The notes under the pieces are model-generated. The model saw only the letters and a program-made list of their open reading frames with translations, ran no database searches and was not told the DNA's origin. The position numbers and the translations under genes were made by a program. Shown here one piece after another: positions 1 through 12,526 of a DNA stretch of 64,000 nucleotides. Location of the stretch: assembly GCA_948567375.1 (NCBI GenBank), contig OX419762.1, positions 15,196,001 to 15,260,000 of the forward strand. The letters are read 5' to 3'. The stretch is from Lunularia cruciata (lineage: Eukaryota > Streptophyta > Marchantiopsida > Lunulariales > Lunulariaceae). Within the stretch, counting starts at the first letter, position 1. Each line of letters opens with the position of its first letter.

Positions 1-279
1 CTAGTGGTCAGGTTAAGGTAGATAACGAAGAAATTTTTAGGGTTTCTTCTACTTTCTATTTGTGGACTTTATCTATCATACCACATTTCATCACACATAA
101 GGGTGGGACACTTGAGAGTGAAGACAAATGGGAAAAGTGAGCTGCTTAATCAGTGACGGAGCAATTGAGAAAATTTCACGGTCAATGTGGCTTTGTCTGT
201 AGAAATTGTGATAGTTTTGTATGATGATGAAACACGGTCTGCAGATGACTTAATTCCCTCTTATTCCAAATTATCTTAT

Positions 280-395
280 TCCAAATTACTATTGGGGCCT
301 AGCCCCATTCTTCCTCTTTTGTTTCTCTCTTGTACGCCTTGATGGGTTTTCCCATCCTTCTTGTGTTCTATGTGGTCGCCTTCTCCCTTATTCCA
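280..395 (+). repeat. copy of dispersed terminal motif (element C 3'-end-like)
   Basis: This stretch matches 51545-51655 closely, including the shared block beginning ctattggggcctagc and the later block around cccatccttcttgtg. In the other copies the second block lies at or near the end of element C, so this is probably a 3' fragment of that repeat. There is no coding content. It was recognised only by comparison inside the window. Confidence 0.55.
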
Positions 396-1136
396 AATTT
401 GAGATGTTTTGGAAACATTAAGATGTAGAAAAATACAGTACAGTGCGAAGAGGACCTCAGTATATAACAGGCGGCACTCCAGAGTACGGAACCAAAACAT
501 ACGAGGTCGAGCAAAGTTGCGAGAGAAGGAGAGAGAGCGGAAGAGGAGTGGAGTGAAGCGAGTAGGAAAGACTACGGGGGGTTTGGGCTTGAGTCTCTGG
601 ATTCCAGTGGTGGCCGTAGAGATTCTGGTTAGAAAAATGAAGTTTGGAGTAAAATATTGATCGAGGTTTATTGGAGCGGGGCAGCAGAAGCTGCCGGGAA
701 AAGGATGCCTACACATTCTTTTGGAGACGAGAGTCTGGCTGGTCTACGAGCTTGGATTTGACTATTACTGACAAGGATTACTGCGGTCGGAGTGGATTAG
801 ATCAGGAGCGAGTGATTGGGAGATTGATCGATTGATTAACAGGGAGTGGGAAAGGTTAGAAAACACAGAAATTTCATGCTCTGCACCCCGACAGTAGCGA
901 CGTCTCGACTTTATTACTGCCACCCTGCTATGTATCCCATGGGCCCTCCGTTGTTCTTCTTTATCCCTGATGATTCCCCGCCCCATCCCAAATTTACCAC
1001 CATATCTACTTCTTATCTTGTTCTTTAGAAAATAGAAAAAAGAAAGCAGAGCCGTTCTCGTCGCCAACACCCACCTCTCTATGTATCTCCCTATCTGTCC
1101 CCAATCCAAAGCGAGTGCTTCTTCTTGCGCTGCGGG

Positions 1137-1723
1137 GTACAAATAGGAGTCGACTCTTTCCCGGCTTTGAGTTAGTCCCAGGTCTAACACCTATCTCCCA
1201 TCTTCGTCTCGTGACTCCGGGAAGCTACCGCAATCACGAGTCCGTTTGACAACTCGACTAATTGCAATCTCACTCTCTCACTTCTCCGTGTCTTTGACCT
1301 TTTCTTCTTCCTTCTATCTCCTCACACTTTCGAAGAAGCTGCTCTGCTTTCTGACCTGTATTTTTTCACGGCTTGCTATCACGCTGCCGAAATCTTCCTT
1401 CTTCTACTACTCTTTCTTCGCGGCAACTACCCCAAATTTGCAGATTTAGTTTGAGACTGAGACAGTCCAAGACATTGTTCCCCGGATTTGTTTTTGTCTT
1501 CGGATCCTTCACCTTCTCGCATATGTATATTAATACTACAGCGTTCCACAAACAGCAGCAGCACACGATTTCAAATAATCTTTCGCAGAGCATTAGGTAG
1601 CATACAAGAACTCGCCTACTCGCTCTTCAGCGTCGTGTATCGCAAAAATTGTTGGAGTCCCTGAGAGTGATTGTCATTTCTATCTACTATCGACGTACTG
1701 TAATCAATCGGTTTGTGTCCAAC
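1137..1723 (+). promoter_or_regulatory. probable promoter and CT-rich 5' leader of the PADRE gene
   Basis: Upstream of the ATG at 1724 there is a pyrimidine-rich stretch (about 1265-1420, repeated ctct/ttcttc runs), typical of plant core promoters and 5' leaders. A weak TATA-like tacaaatagg lies near 1138. Short ATG-started frames occur in the leader, and one is in frame with the CDS from 1649. The transcription start cannot be placed from sequence alone. Confidence 0.35.
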
Positions 1724-2329
1724 ATGGGTAACATAACGAGCATTGCCACTGGCCCTCAGCAGGTCGTGAGGGTCGTGCGCCAGGATGGGAAAGTGTTGGA
1801 ATTCGGCAACGACATGCAAGCAGCGGAGCTTCTTGTGGTTTATCCCAAGTTTAACGTGTTCCAGGATCAAGTTCAGGCCAACGGTCAGGTTCGGCGAATA
1901 TCTCTAGCTCCGGACGACTTCCTTCGTTGTGGTCAAATCTACCTTCTGCTGCACCAGTCTAGCCATCAGCACCACCAGAAAGTACACGGATCAGGATCTA
2001 AGGGCCTGAAGATTCACCATGTAGTAGGAACTTCGTCATCGTTAGGGGGGGCACCTAGTCCTCAACAGCATCAGCATCAACAGCAAGCGAGAATCGGTGC
2101 GACGATCAAACCCGTCATTTCCACACAGCAGATAGCCAAGCTTCTGGAGAAGGGGTCGGTTCAAATCACGACCAAGAACGGGATGACCGCCCGGTTGAAT
2201 GGGCCTCAGTTAACCAGGTTATTGAGTGAGGCATCCGGCCGACAGCAACAGCATCATCAGCAATTGACCAAGAGAAAGCTCAGTGGACTGGAGAGCATAC
2301 CCGAAGAGCCTGTAAAAGCAGTTATGTGA
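1724..2329 (+). CDS. PADRE (DUF4228) domain protein, putatively N-myristoylated
   Basis: This is an intronless 201-aa protein. The start at 1724 gives MGNITS, a plant N-myristoylation context (Gly2, Ser6). An in-frame ATG at 1649 would add 25 residues, but the family normally begins with MGN, so 1724 is preferred. Residues about 12-75 carry the PADRE pattern: VVRVVRQDGKVLEF, then AAELLVVYPKFNVF, then a polar link and DDFLRCGQIYLLL. A His/Gln-rich disordered middle follows (runs of HQH, QQQ), then a second conserved block near residues 150-180 (SVQITTKNGMTARLNGP). DUF4228/PADRE proteins are plant-specific and many are induced by pathogen or abiotic stress; their biochemical role is not settled. 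The codon pattern is clean and unbroken, and no neighbour appears functionally linked. Confidence 0.88.
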   Translation: MGNITSIATGPQQVVRVVRQDGKVLEFGNDMQAAELLVVYPKFNVFQDQVQANGQVRRISLAPDDFLRCGQIYLLLHQSSHQHHQKVHGSGSKGLKIHHVVGTSSSLGGAPSPQQHQHQQQARIGATIKPVISTQQIAKLLEKGSVQITTKNGMTARLNGPQLTRLLSEASGRQQQHHQQLTKRKLSGLESIPEEPVKAVM

Positions 2330-5300
2330 AATGTCTAAACCCAATGACATTGACGATGATGATACATAGCCAGTATGTAAATTCCAATTGTCTTTACAAT
2401 TATAGCACAGCAACCCGTGCCTGCTTTACTTCCCCACAAACAAGCCCATCAAGTGCGCGCCCAATGTATCGAATGTGCCTCGTGCCGACGGATTCATACA
2501 TTTCAGTTCGTGCTCTTGGGGCGAGCTACTTGATAGTGCACCTGATTGGGCTGGCGCGTGCAACAACAAATATTCCAAGATTGATTTACCGCGAAACGCA
2601 GTGAGAGCAAGCAAGCAAGCAATCTGTAATAGTCTGCCCACTCCGGCCTCTGGGGAGTTATGGCTTATGGAGTATTACTGCGATCAAAATTGCCCGAGTG
2701 GAGATAGGAGATGATCTTCGTGCCTCGGAGTAATTCAGCAAGCGCTGGCATTTGGAGTAGCTTCCCCTGCATGCTCGGTTATGGCGGTGGAGACTCCGTC
2801 CTGCTTTGGGCCGTTCGTTCCAGCATTTCAATGATCAAGGTTCCATGTGTTGTTTAACATCAATTTCAATTTCCCAATCTTCTTAACTGCTCGACGATCA
2901 GTGGCCCCATGGAGGAGCCACCTTCCACGAGTCTTTCCAGCATCCACCGGCCGCAGCCTCTCTTCAATGGGGCTCCAAGCTTCTAAGGAGTACCTACTCT
3001 TTTGCCAAGCAGATCCATCATCAGGCCCGAAAAGATTTCCTCAGTAATCTATCGTTGGAGCCCTTTGCTAACGCTTCACCATCCTTTCGATCCATTGTCA
3101 TAACTTCATGCATTGGCAGTCCATTTTATTCGGTTCTTAGGAGCAATTTCTGATGCCACTGGTCACAGAGGAGGTATACCACTTGCAGGCACCATACCTT
3201 ATCAGATACGATTATATGTACAGTTCAGTTCCTGGTTCTTGATCAACATCGATTTCGCATCAAATCTACACTCTCTCAACTACCACGATTTTCAAACTGA
3301 GGAGTAGTCACAGAGATGCCAAGACATGTTTGAGTATCTCATTAGTTGCAAAGCTTGACAATCTACAAAGCTTTTATCTTCAGCTTTCGATTTTCTAGCA
3401 TCACTCTCATGAGCGATGTCTTTTGCTGTGTGCGCTTTGGGAGTAAAAAAACACGTATACTCGTGTGCTCAAAACCGTCTCTTTACTCATCTATCCTTCG
3501 CAACCTTTGGTTGCAATCTATCTTCTTGTGTTACCTATGAAGTGCGTCTCACTGCGTATATTCTTGCTTGGTCCCGCGACCAACTGGTCGACCACATTGG
3601 TTACCGCTATGTCCTTTGTTAAACGATGCGCAGATATTAGCCTGAAACTTCCCATCCCAGACCCAATCTCAGCCCTTTTCAAGCCACTGCCTACCCCAGG
3701 AGGTGGCTTCCATCATAGCCATAAACTCCATCCTTGGACTGTTCCACCCCGCTCCTACCGAAAGTGACAATCTTCCCTCTCGATTATTGGTGTATCTGCA
3801 GCTTGCCTATCTGCAGCTCCACGGAAGCTAACGTCCGTGGAGCCGCAGATTGGCCAGTGCGCGGAAGTGGCCAATCTGCAGTTGTTTCGGGAAGTTGACA
3901 AATCAGCCTCTGAGTCCCGATCGCCGATCTGCGACTTCTCTCATTCTCCAAGTCGCATACGAACAGTCCGTCTGGAAACTTGATTTCGCATCCGTTGCAT
4001 GAGTATAGGAACTGGCTCAAAGGGTTTAAAGGAGAAACTCACTGCCTCCCTTAAATCGGCTGATTTCAGTCCATCCGTCGCGCGGAATTCTTCTACACCC
4101 CGCAGTGCATTTGATGAGGGAACATATAAGAACTGCGACAGGGAAATAGATTTAAGGGAGATTTCCTGTTTATGTACAGCAATAAGCTTCTCCCAACCAC
4201 TACAGGAGGATGAATCTCATACTTTTGATGGCCTGGCGGGATTGTGCCTCGGATTGGTTGCGGATTACGTTTTTCACCTCACGACTTACGACTTTATGAG
4301 TTGCTGAGGACTTTCGGAAGTTCCCTTGGAACTCCAGATCATGCTGGGTGCCTAAGGCTCTATCTCTCGTTACATAACAAAGACTCTGCTCATGATCTTA
4401 ACTCGGCCGCTGTGGTGAAGCTCTGGATTTGAACAGGTATCTTCAAGTCGAGTTTCTCTCGCAATCACTGTCATGATTTGCTAAGAACAAAAAAGTTTGT
4501 AATTCTGGTACACAAACTGGTTTATGATGTTAATATTATCAAATCGTTGTAATAATGAACTTTCCAGGATAGCGTCCACTGTGCACCGATTAACACCGTC
4601 ACGGAGCACCATATCCAGACGTAAGGTCCATATTACTGTTTAGAGACTTCATGTATCATCATATGTATGGAGAAGTCAGCGTAATCAGTGAGGATACATT
4701 GACATGGGGACCTCCAGCCTTAGACAGGAGACTGTTTCGACCTTTCTTGAGGTATATCAGAAGTTTAAGAGCTATTATCGAACGGTCGCAATATTACACC
4801 TTCGCATCACTGAAAACAGTCAAGTGCACTCCGTTTTAGTTGACTTCAGCCTCCGCAGAAAATGCTGTTATCCAGACCGATCACAAGATTGTGTCTGCAG
4901 TTACTTCTTATCCTAAAGAACTTCCACGATACGGAAGCCTTTCAATCACCGCAACTTGCAATTGCTGTGGGATAAGCCCAAGCAGGAGCTCTCTGTGACT
5001 AGCCGTATACTTGACAAAGAACCTCTCGTCCTTGTCGAGTAAAGGGTTCGCATCTCAATAATTTCTGATGCTAGTGATGGTAGGACGGAGCCATCCTGGC
5101 TAGAGACAATTATTCATGAAAGTAGTCCTGATGTTGACAACTTGGTATTGATCGAGGATATCTCTTCATCCATTCCCTGGCAAACTTGTGCAGCAACATG
5201 CAGAGGCAGTTCCCTTATCCAGCCGAATCAGGAGAGCTCAGAAGCAAGAACTGTGTTCTACAATCTGAACATAGATGACAAAATAATTCTCTGTATTTGC

Positions 5301-6699
5301 TGATTGGATAACTTCCTGACTTCTTGTAAGAAGTCAGGTGGAGGTGGCTGTGGCCATGGAGGAAAACCTCCTCCCACACGAGATAGTCCCCGAGAAAGTT
5401 GTGAGATTGAAAATGCAACTGTTCCATTCTGCTATGTTATTAGATAGAGTTTCTGTGTCATGTATAAGGCTATGTCACGACGAGGAATGGGGATTGCTAT
5501 TAGATAAAAGTGTCACATACTCCTCTATCTCATAACAATCCCCATACAATCTGAAAATTCAAGTCAAATCAAACAGATCTTCTCAATCAACTAACAGTTT
5601 TACTGATTCTCCTCGGGTTCACTGTATGCTTGCCTGTAATCTCGAAGGTGCAGCTATTACCGTCACGTCCATTGAGAAAATCATACATGCCAGTATCAGT
5701 GGTGAATAAAAAGACGGTATTGGAAGTGAACACTCGAGGAAAATCTTTATGCCCACAGCTGATAAAAACAGACAGGAATATGTTCTACAGTTCCCTGCAA
5801 GTGCAGATCAACAAACCATAAGAGTAGATTCAAGTACTTTGACAATATGCTTTCTACCGCATCAATTTGTCCAATAGCTTCCCAGTTATTGCTGGGAATC
5901 AGAAGATGGGTTGCGTCTCTTGGCATATATTGGATGGAGTTCAGAAGTATTATACCGTGACACTGATAGGAAGATAGGAAGACCTCACCAAGCAGAACAA
6001 GGATAAAACCAAATAGGTGAAATAGTGCTAAACTCTAAATTGGAGTTTAGAAGAAAGCTTTGAAAGTGCTAGGTTTTCCATATTTAAGGTCAGGACTGAT
6101 GGAGGGTGTTTAAGGTTTTCAAATCAAGAAAAAACATATTGATAGTACATACTGTTTTTAGAAAAGATGTTCGAATATCTGATTTTCAAGATTAAAGTAT
6201 CGAATAAGAGTATTCATCTTGTCTAAGAAGTACCAATTTGCTTCATACAAAGACTCCTAAATTACTACAACCCATGTTGTGTCATATACTTAAATAGACA
6301 TTTGACCTTTCTAATAGCCAAGTCTATTGAGTTGTACCCTATGTTAAGTTAAAATTCTACTAAATTGGAGCGCGAATTGGAATGGGTGTTTTGATTTTCC
6401 GAGCAAATACCCAGAGGAAAATCTAAATGGAGAGTGTTTCTCTCTTTCAGTTACATGGTAACCATTTGAAGGAAATAACGTGGAAAGAGTGGACATACTC
6501 ATGGAGACAAACAAGTGAAATCAATAAAAGAAGGAGAAATACAAAAGAATTAATTTTGATAGTAAGAAGAAGATTAGCAAGAGGATACGGTTATTCGGGA
6601 ACATGTAAATTTTATGACTTTCACATAATTCAATCTGATCTCTTAACCACCATAAATATTTTAGTTGGTTTGCTGAAGAGACACGGACCCTTGCAAACT
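2330..6699. other. intergenic DNA without recognisable genes
   Basis: It starts with the 3' flank of the PADRE gene. All reading frames are short and none shows a family signature. Base composition becomes steadily more AT-rich towards 6.7 kb. Apart from the paired hairpins near 3.85 kb I see no organised structure. It may contain old, unrecognisable transposon remnants. Confidence 0.6.
3811..3879. repeat. two overlapping hairpins
   Basis: Stem 1 pairs 3811-3825 with 3834-3848 (15 bp, one mismatch, 8-nt loop). Stem 2 pairs 3845-3856 with 3868-3879 (12 bp, perfect). The two share bases 3845-3848, so they cannot both form fully. No transcription unit is evident around them. Confidence 0.7.
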
Positions 6700-9600
6700 G
6701 CCTTGAATTTCTCTAATAAATAATATACACTTTTTAAGCAAAAATTGAAATCGAATGATTCTCACAAGATTAATTTTTTGAGCAAGAGTTCCTTCTAGCG
6801 GTGGACTTGAATTGAGTCTTATTGAATACTTGAGTAGTAATAGTATACACTTAGAAATCTGCGATGTTCTATTATTGTTTGTCTCCTCTTCCTTCTTTTT
6901 ACCTTACGTTTGTTGCACCCTTCTTAACTCTGGAAAATTCAACGTTTTATTTTTTATTTTAGCTTTGGAAAATTCAATGTTTCTGTTTCATCCTTCTTGT
7001 TATCCTATCTTTCCATTATAATTTGATTTTAATTGTGTGTCCTATCTTTCCATTATAATTTGATTATAACTTGTTGAACACGAGGATATTGCATGGGTAC
7101 TCTTCGCAAAAATATATCATCGAAGATAGGCAAGCATTTGAATATCTCGGTGATAGAATGGTAAATACTGTAAATTGTAAGTTATAAAATGATTAAATAA
7201 TATATAATTATTTTTAGTTTGTTTTAAATTATAATTTGTACACATAATTAGGATTAATTAATAGATTTAGTGTAAATCGTTTTTAGAAAGATATAAAATA
7301 ATGGATGAAATGGATGAAAATATATTTAACATATAATATATTATCAGTAAATAATTATAAAAATGTGCATTTATAAATGATCTTATTATATAGATGAATT
7401 AATTATAATAATAATTTAAAGATGTATAAAATCAAAAAGAATATACAAAGATATATAGAATTTTGATTAATATAAATAATATAAATATCATAAAAAATCT
7501 ATAAATAAATATCAAAATCAAAATTTAAAGAGTCTTAGATCTTCCTTTGTGAGGATATCAGAAGAGGGAAGAAATGTTTAGTTGTTGAAAATTGGTTCTT
7601 GATGATTAAATATTTGACTATTACTTTAAAGTTTTTATAAAATTTTGATTTGTCGAAGACTATACCAATGCTTACAAGTGATCATTAAGAAAGGAAACTG
7701 AATAAAAGATTATAAAAGGAAGTGCAGAATTGATGTAGTACATCTATTTATTACGGGCTATTTATGTAAAATTAGTAGACAAAATATATATTTAATAATA
7801 TTTCTATATTTCTTGATAATTAAATACAAGCTATCAAATTATAACCAATTGGTAAAGGCAAGCTGGTGAAGGTAATAACCTTAATTCGATGGTTCACAAA
7901 AACAGTATTTTTACTTGAAAGAAAGACTTAAGATTTGCGGAACTACTAAAGAAGACTATAATTGATTAATTGAAAAAACTTTCTTTTATTGGAGATTATC
8001 TTTTATTATTTTTTCTGTGATTTATTTTTTCGTAATTCATACAAGTAGAGAATTTGTAAATGGATGAAAAGTACAAAATCTCTCCGTTCATCATGCAACA
8101 TTCTTACAAGAGATTCTACAGTAATTATACATCCGAGTTTATGATAGCAATGGTTAGTAATCCGATTAATCATAATAGAAAATATAATTATAGATTTATA
8201 AGATATAATTTATTTAATTATTTATTTGGCATTGAGTTATTCTTTTACCAAGGAATGCGCATGTTATCTTCCATACAGTTCTTCCATACAGTTCTAAATA
8301 AGGATTAGTCTGTTGAGGAATCAAAAACTGAAAGGTCTTTCTAAAAATCAGAGTATAGATTTCATAACTTGAAATTAAATATTATTAAAAATGTAAATAA
8401 TTAATAGATTATTATTTAACAGATGAACTTCAAAGATGAGAACTTACAAACATTGCTGATGATTTTTCTCTCATATATCATATTTAAATTTTAAATTGGA
8501 CTTTGCCGTTTCCTCTTAGATATTATCATCATCTCTATAAAAAGGTTATACTCTAGTATATTTGCTTTCAAGCAATTAGATTATGTATTTCAAGAGATTC
8601 TTTTACATAAATGCTAGACAAAAATTTATGCTATATGGTTAGCTTACGTGTATTGTTGCAAAATCTTCAAAACTAAGTCTTAGCTAGACTATGTCTCAAG
8701 GTTTTAGCTATTAATAATATTAGCTTCGGAAGGTTCGTCTCTTTCATGAATATTTTGCTTTTCTCTATGAACCATGTCATCCATTTGAACACAAATTTAT
8801 TTAGAAAATTTTGGTTTAGTTTTAAATAAATTCTTATTCTGTATAATTTCATTATCCAAAGTATTTCCCCGTTTCTTTTACCAAAATAACAGCTCTGCCT
8901 TTGCGGAGATACCAATCAACACAATATATATAATATGTAATTGTAGAAAATAAGCCTTTCGTAGTCTCAATTGAGTATCTTAGGAGAAGTCAACTCTCTT
9001 TTTGTCATTCCATCTTGATACAGATTACAAAGAAAAGTCTTATGTTTCTGTCTATTGCACATACAGGTTGTATGTATGTGAGATATCAAGGATTTCTGTC
9101 ATAACATGAACTCTATATCTGTATAGAAAAATATCTGAAGCTGTTTATTATTATCATATTAAGGTTACCATGCACGAATGTGAAACCGTTCCTTCGGGCC
9201 AAAAAAGACCCAGCTATCTGAATTTGAATTTCTGAATTTCTCATCTCTATAGTTGAACAAACTTCAATTATATTAAAAGATAGGGTAGAGAAACTCACGT
9301 ACTTCAAACCATCATCTTCTCACTCGTTGTACTTATCTACTAAACTTACCTGAAAACAAAGGTCCTACAATGAACATGAAATTTAAAGAAGTGCTTGATC
9401 AGTTAACAGTAGGTTCAGGGTACTCATGAAAATGGAATGAAAATAAAATAACCTATTTAACAACAAAAGAAGTGAAGGAGAAGAGATAGAAAGCGTGATT
9501 GAATCAAATAGTAATAGTAAGAAAAACCTACACTCGAAATCATGACCCCATGTTCATTACATATGACCAATGACCAATGCTCCTCTACACAATATACAAT

Positions 9601-9930
9601 ATGGAGATTAGATTGCATCCTCAACAGTGTCCGAAAGGCCTGCATGGACCACTAATACAGTTGATAACTACTTTTAGATAATCATCGTTTCCAACAAGTC
9701 GCCTTCTCTTCTTGCACACAATTTGGAATGAAGTTCTCAACCCAAATTGAAATCCAAATTGCAAAATCCAAATTCTCTTGAGTGTAAGAAGAGGAAGTCT
9801 CTTCGTGCTATTCTTGATTAATAAAGCACTCAAAATCTAAAATTTGATGTCATTAGAGAAGTCACAAGAGAGTAGGGTTTCAATAACAGAATTTATGAGA
9901 TATTTACTCAGAAAATATTTTACCCCGTGG
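6700..9930. other. AT-rich gene-free block
   Basis: The composition is strongly AT-rich, most extreme at about 7150-8450, with many short A/T runs and no frame longer than about 100 codons. No organellar gene, rRNA or convincing tRNA is visible. A weak tRNA-like stretch at about 7845-7900 has a B-box core (ttcga) but not enough pairing to call. Confidence 0.6.
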
Positions 9931-9931
9931 T

Positions 9932-10455
9932 TGTAATATCATTATTTATACATATTATCTAAAGATGGAAATCTATTTGGTAACATCTTTAGGGATATTA
10001 TATATGATTGTCTAAGTAGATCAGATAAAGGTGTAACCAAAAGAGTATTTGCCACTAATAGTGTAGAGGTATGAAACACTCTAAGAACTTTAGAGTCAAT
10101 TCTGAGGCCTAAATGGATGAATTAGACCTTGAAAAATAGAAAAATTATTCCCTTCCAAGAGAAAAAATTGTTACCTTCTCTTCTAAGTTTGTCTTATCAA
10201 GAGCTTTCCAACAATACCTTAGCCATATTGTTATGAGCTTCTTATAGGAAGGTTCTCCAAAGATTTCCTTCGGAGAATCTTTGGACACCAACCAAATAAG
10301 ACAAGGATCAATATGTCACAAATCCATGCAGCTAATCTAAGGGTGGAGCTTGCACAAGGTGCTCCTTTGGAGCATCAGAGTATTGAGGAATGAATCACCC
10401 TTGTATTTCTTCTCTTGTGTTTCTCTTGGAGCTTCTCTTGTCCCAAGAACATTGC
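9932..10455 (+). repeat. diverged LTR1-family solo LTR
   Basis: It begins tgtaatatc and follows the order of the LTR1 family: 'taacatct', then 'gtagatcagata', then 'accaaaagagta', then 'ggcctaaatggatgaatta', then a shortened promoter region and a 'cttgtccc' tail. It is considerably more diverged than the copies at 23.9, 28.6 and 30.4 kb, and its 3' end near 10455 is unclear. No TSD is recognisable. Confidence 0.55.
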
Positions 10456-10573
10456 AATAGTATTAGAGTAGGTGTGTTAATCCAAGTGAGTGGATCATCT
10501 CTCTTTGAGAAACACATGCTATTGAGATTGAGTAATTTTGAGAGGAGAAAAAGTAGTGCAATAGATGGATGGG

Positions 10574-11036
10574 TGTAAAAGATTGAGAAAAGAAATAAGA
10601 AAATCAAAGATTAGAGTGAAGTATCACATTGTGACTCTTAAATGTGGGAAACTCCAAATGCCTAGCATGAGCTTGGGCTTTGGTATGTATAGGGAAAATA
10701 TAAGGTTCTTGAGAAGTTTCTCATGAAAATTTTTGAAAACCACTTTCTTAGAGTGCAAACCAAGCTAATCGGGAAGCTTCCCAAGAAATTTCCTTCTAGA
10801 AATCACCTACTTGGCATGCAAGCTAAGCTAGTTGGAAAACTTCCCAAGAAGCTTCCTTCTAGAAGCCACATACTTGGTGTGCAAGCTAAGCTAGCCAAAA
10901 AGCTTCCCAAGAAGCTTCTTTCTAGAAACCACCTACTTGGCGTGCAAGCTAAGTTAACCGAGAAGCTTCCCAAGAAACTTCCTTCTAGAAGCCATCTACT
11001 TGGCATGAAAGCTAAGCTAGCTGAGAATTTTCTCAA
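10574..11036 (-). repeat. truncated LTR2 copy expanded into a 63-bp minisatellite
   Basis: It begins tgtaaaaga, which is the inverted 3' end of LTR2, and follows the LTR2 order (tagcatgagctt, inverted TATA region, cttgagaag). It then contains about four to five consecutive units of about 63 bp, each holding aagcttcccaagaagcttcc, a ttctagaa core and 'acttgg'. Because the period is divisible by three, the plus strand stays open (10723-11148) and would encode 21-residue repeats rich in KLPKKLPSR; I regard that frame as a by-product. The usual LTR2 outer end (ttgttaca) is missing. Confidence 0.65.
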
Positions 11037-11827
11037 TCAGTTATATGAGGCATTCCAAAATCCTCCAAGTCCATTACATGTGAGACATGTGCTCATAATC
11101 ATTTCTTGTTTCTTCTATATTTTGACTCTCACCGAGAGAGATATGTGAAATGTCTACATCCAACTCTTCCTCACTAACCTCCTCATCTTCTTCCCATAGA
11201 TATGCTCTTTTAATAAAAAAAAATTATGCAAAATAATACAAGATACTAATCCATTGTAAGAGATACACAGATTTATATTTGAGTTGCTCTTCAATTTGAA
11301 CCCTTAATTCTTGTAAGGAATGCGATATATCCTTTTTCAAATTCTTATGCATTTCTCATTGATAATAAAAATCCTTGCTACACATTTATTAAAGTCTATT
11401 CTATCTTGAGATTGTATTACTTTGAATGGGTGCCTTAGATGGCTCAGGGAGACATAGCAAAAATTGCCCAAAAGGTATTGATGTTGTTTGAATGAATCAT
11501 TTGCTCCACGTCAATTCAAGTCCCTCCACAAAGGGAATTTTTTTAAGGACATGTCATATCATGCCAAGAGCCTAGCATACCTACAAAGGAATCTGAAATT
11601 GGTAAGGATATTATGCTCTCAAGGAGTTAACTCCATATATACCACTCTTTGAGCAAGAACTCAATAAATATGCACAAAATCAAAACATTATACAATACAC
11701 AAATATTACAACTAACCAAAGAAAATGTAGACATATGCAACACCAGAACCCTACCACTTTACCATATATCTTAAGCACATGAATATATCTCTTACAACTA
11801 GTGAAATGTATAATTTTTCTCATGTAA
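11037..11827. other. unassigned DNA between repeat relics
   Basis: This AT-rich stretch lies between the minisatellite and the Harbinger relic. There are no long frames, no repeat shared with elsewhere in the window and no RNA gene. Confidence 0.5.
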
Positions 11828-12526
11828 TCACATATAACTTGTCCAATGATGGAATAAGAATCTTTTCGATTGATAATGTCTCTTTGTCAATGTAGGCTTT
11901 GCGCCAAGAAGAAGAATGTCACATCCACTAAACCAATGAACCCAAGGAATTCTTCCAATCCAAAAACCCAAAATATACTTTCCATTTCTTTGCTCCTTGG
12001 CAAAGCAACTTCTTTGCAATCTTTGTTAATATAGCAATAGTAACCCTATCAATAAATAGAGTGGTAAATCCTGAGCAAATACCCCACAAATTGGTGTCTC
12101 TTGCTATGCAGACTCCACTCCTATTGTGTCCAAATTTGTCAAGTGCTATGGCAAGTTGGATCCATACAAGGGTTTTGCTTCCTTCCATACTTCCTCTCTT
12201 TGAAGCTTCATGATCTCCAACAAATTCTAGCAAAATATAGAATGACTTCACATCCCTCTGTACCAATTATTCAAAAGGAAGTGGACATCATAGATACAAA
12301 CTCACTGAAGCAACCCACATACATTCCACCATCGTAAAAGTAAATGCCCCTTCTCAATGCAAGTGAAATCCACTCCCCATTCATCCTCATCCATCAAATC
12401 TTCACCTTCCCAAAATCCGCAATCCTCATCAAGCTCAAGCTCACCTTGACATTTTGACCACTGCCCTTGCATACACCTTTTTATTTCATTCATCAACTCC
12501 TTCTGGATACTAATACAAAGCATCAT
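11828..12526 (-). pseudogene. PIF/Harbinger-like transposase relic
   Basis: On the minus strand, overlapping frames (12302-12526, 11928-12266, 11828-12019) read like the N-terminal half of a HARBI1-type DDE_Tnp_4 nuclease. An acidic leader comes first. Then comes a helix-turn-helix-like block with WIQLAIALDKFGH followed by DTNLWGICSGFTTLFIDRV, a block resembling 'KYGFPGxxGxVDGT' that has decayed to 'VSGCDILLLGAKPT', and 'RHYQSKRF', which resembles 'xYFDRKxRYS'. The metal-binding Asp expected in the VDGT motif cannot be seen intact and several frame changes are needed. In this superfamily the enzyme cuts and pastes DNA elements with 3-bp TSDs. The assignment is by remembered pattern only. Confidence 0.5.

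Noticed and set aside
765-1190. 141-codon minus-strand ORF upstream of the PADRE gene
   Set aside because: No domain, and it overlaps the promoter and leader of the plus-strand gene; a shadow.
7845-7900. tRNA-like stretch in the AT-rich block
   Set aside because: It has a B-box core but no acceptor or anticodon stem pairing; too weak to annotate.
10723-11036. CRISPR-like regularly spaced repeats
   Set aside because: Units are contiguous and degenerate throughout without unique spacers, and this is a eukaryotic genome.
10723-11148. Repeat protein with 21-residue KLPKKLPSR units
   Set aside because: Explained by the 63-bp minisatellite derived from LTR2; no independent sign of coding.
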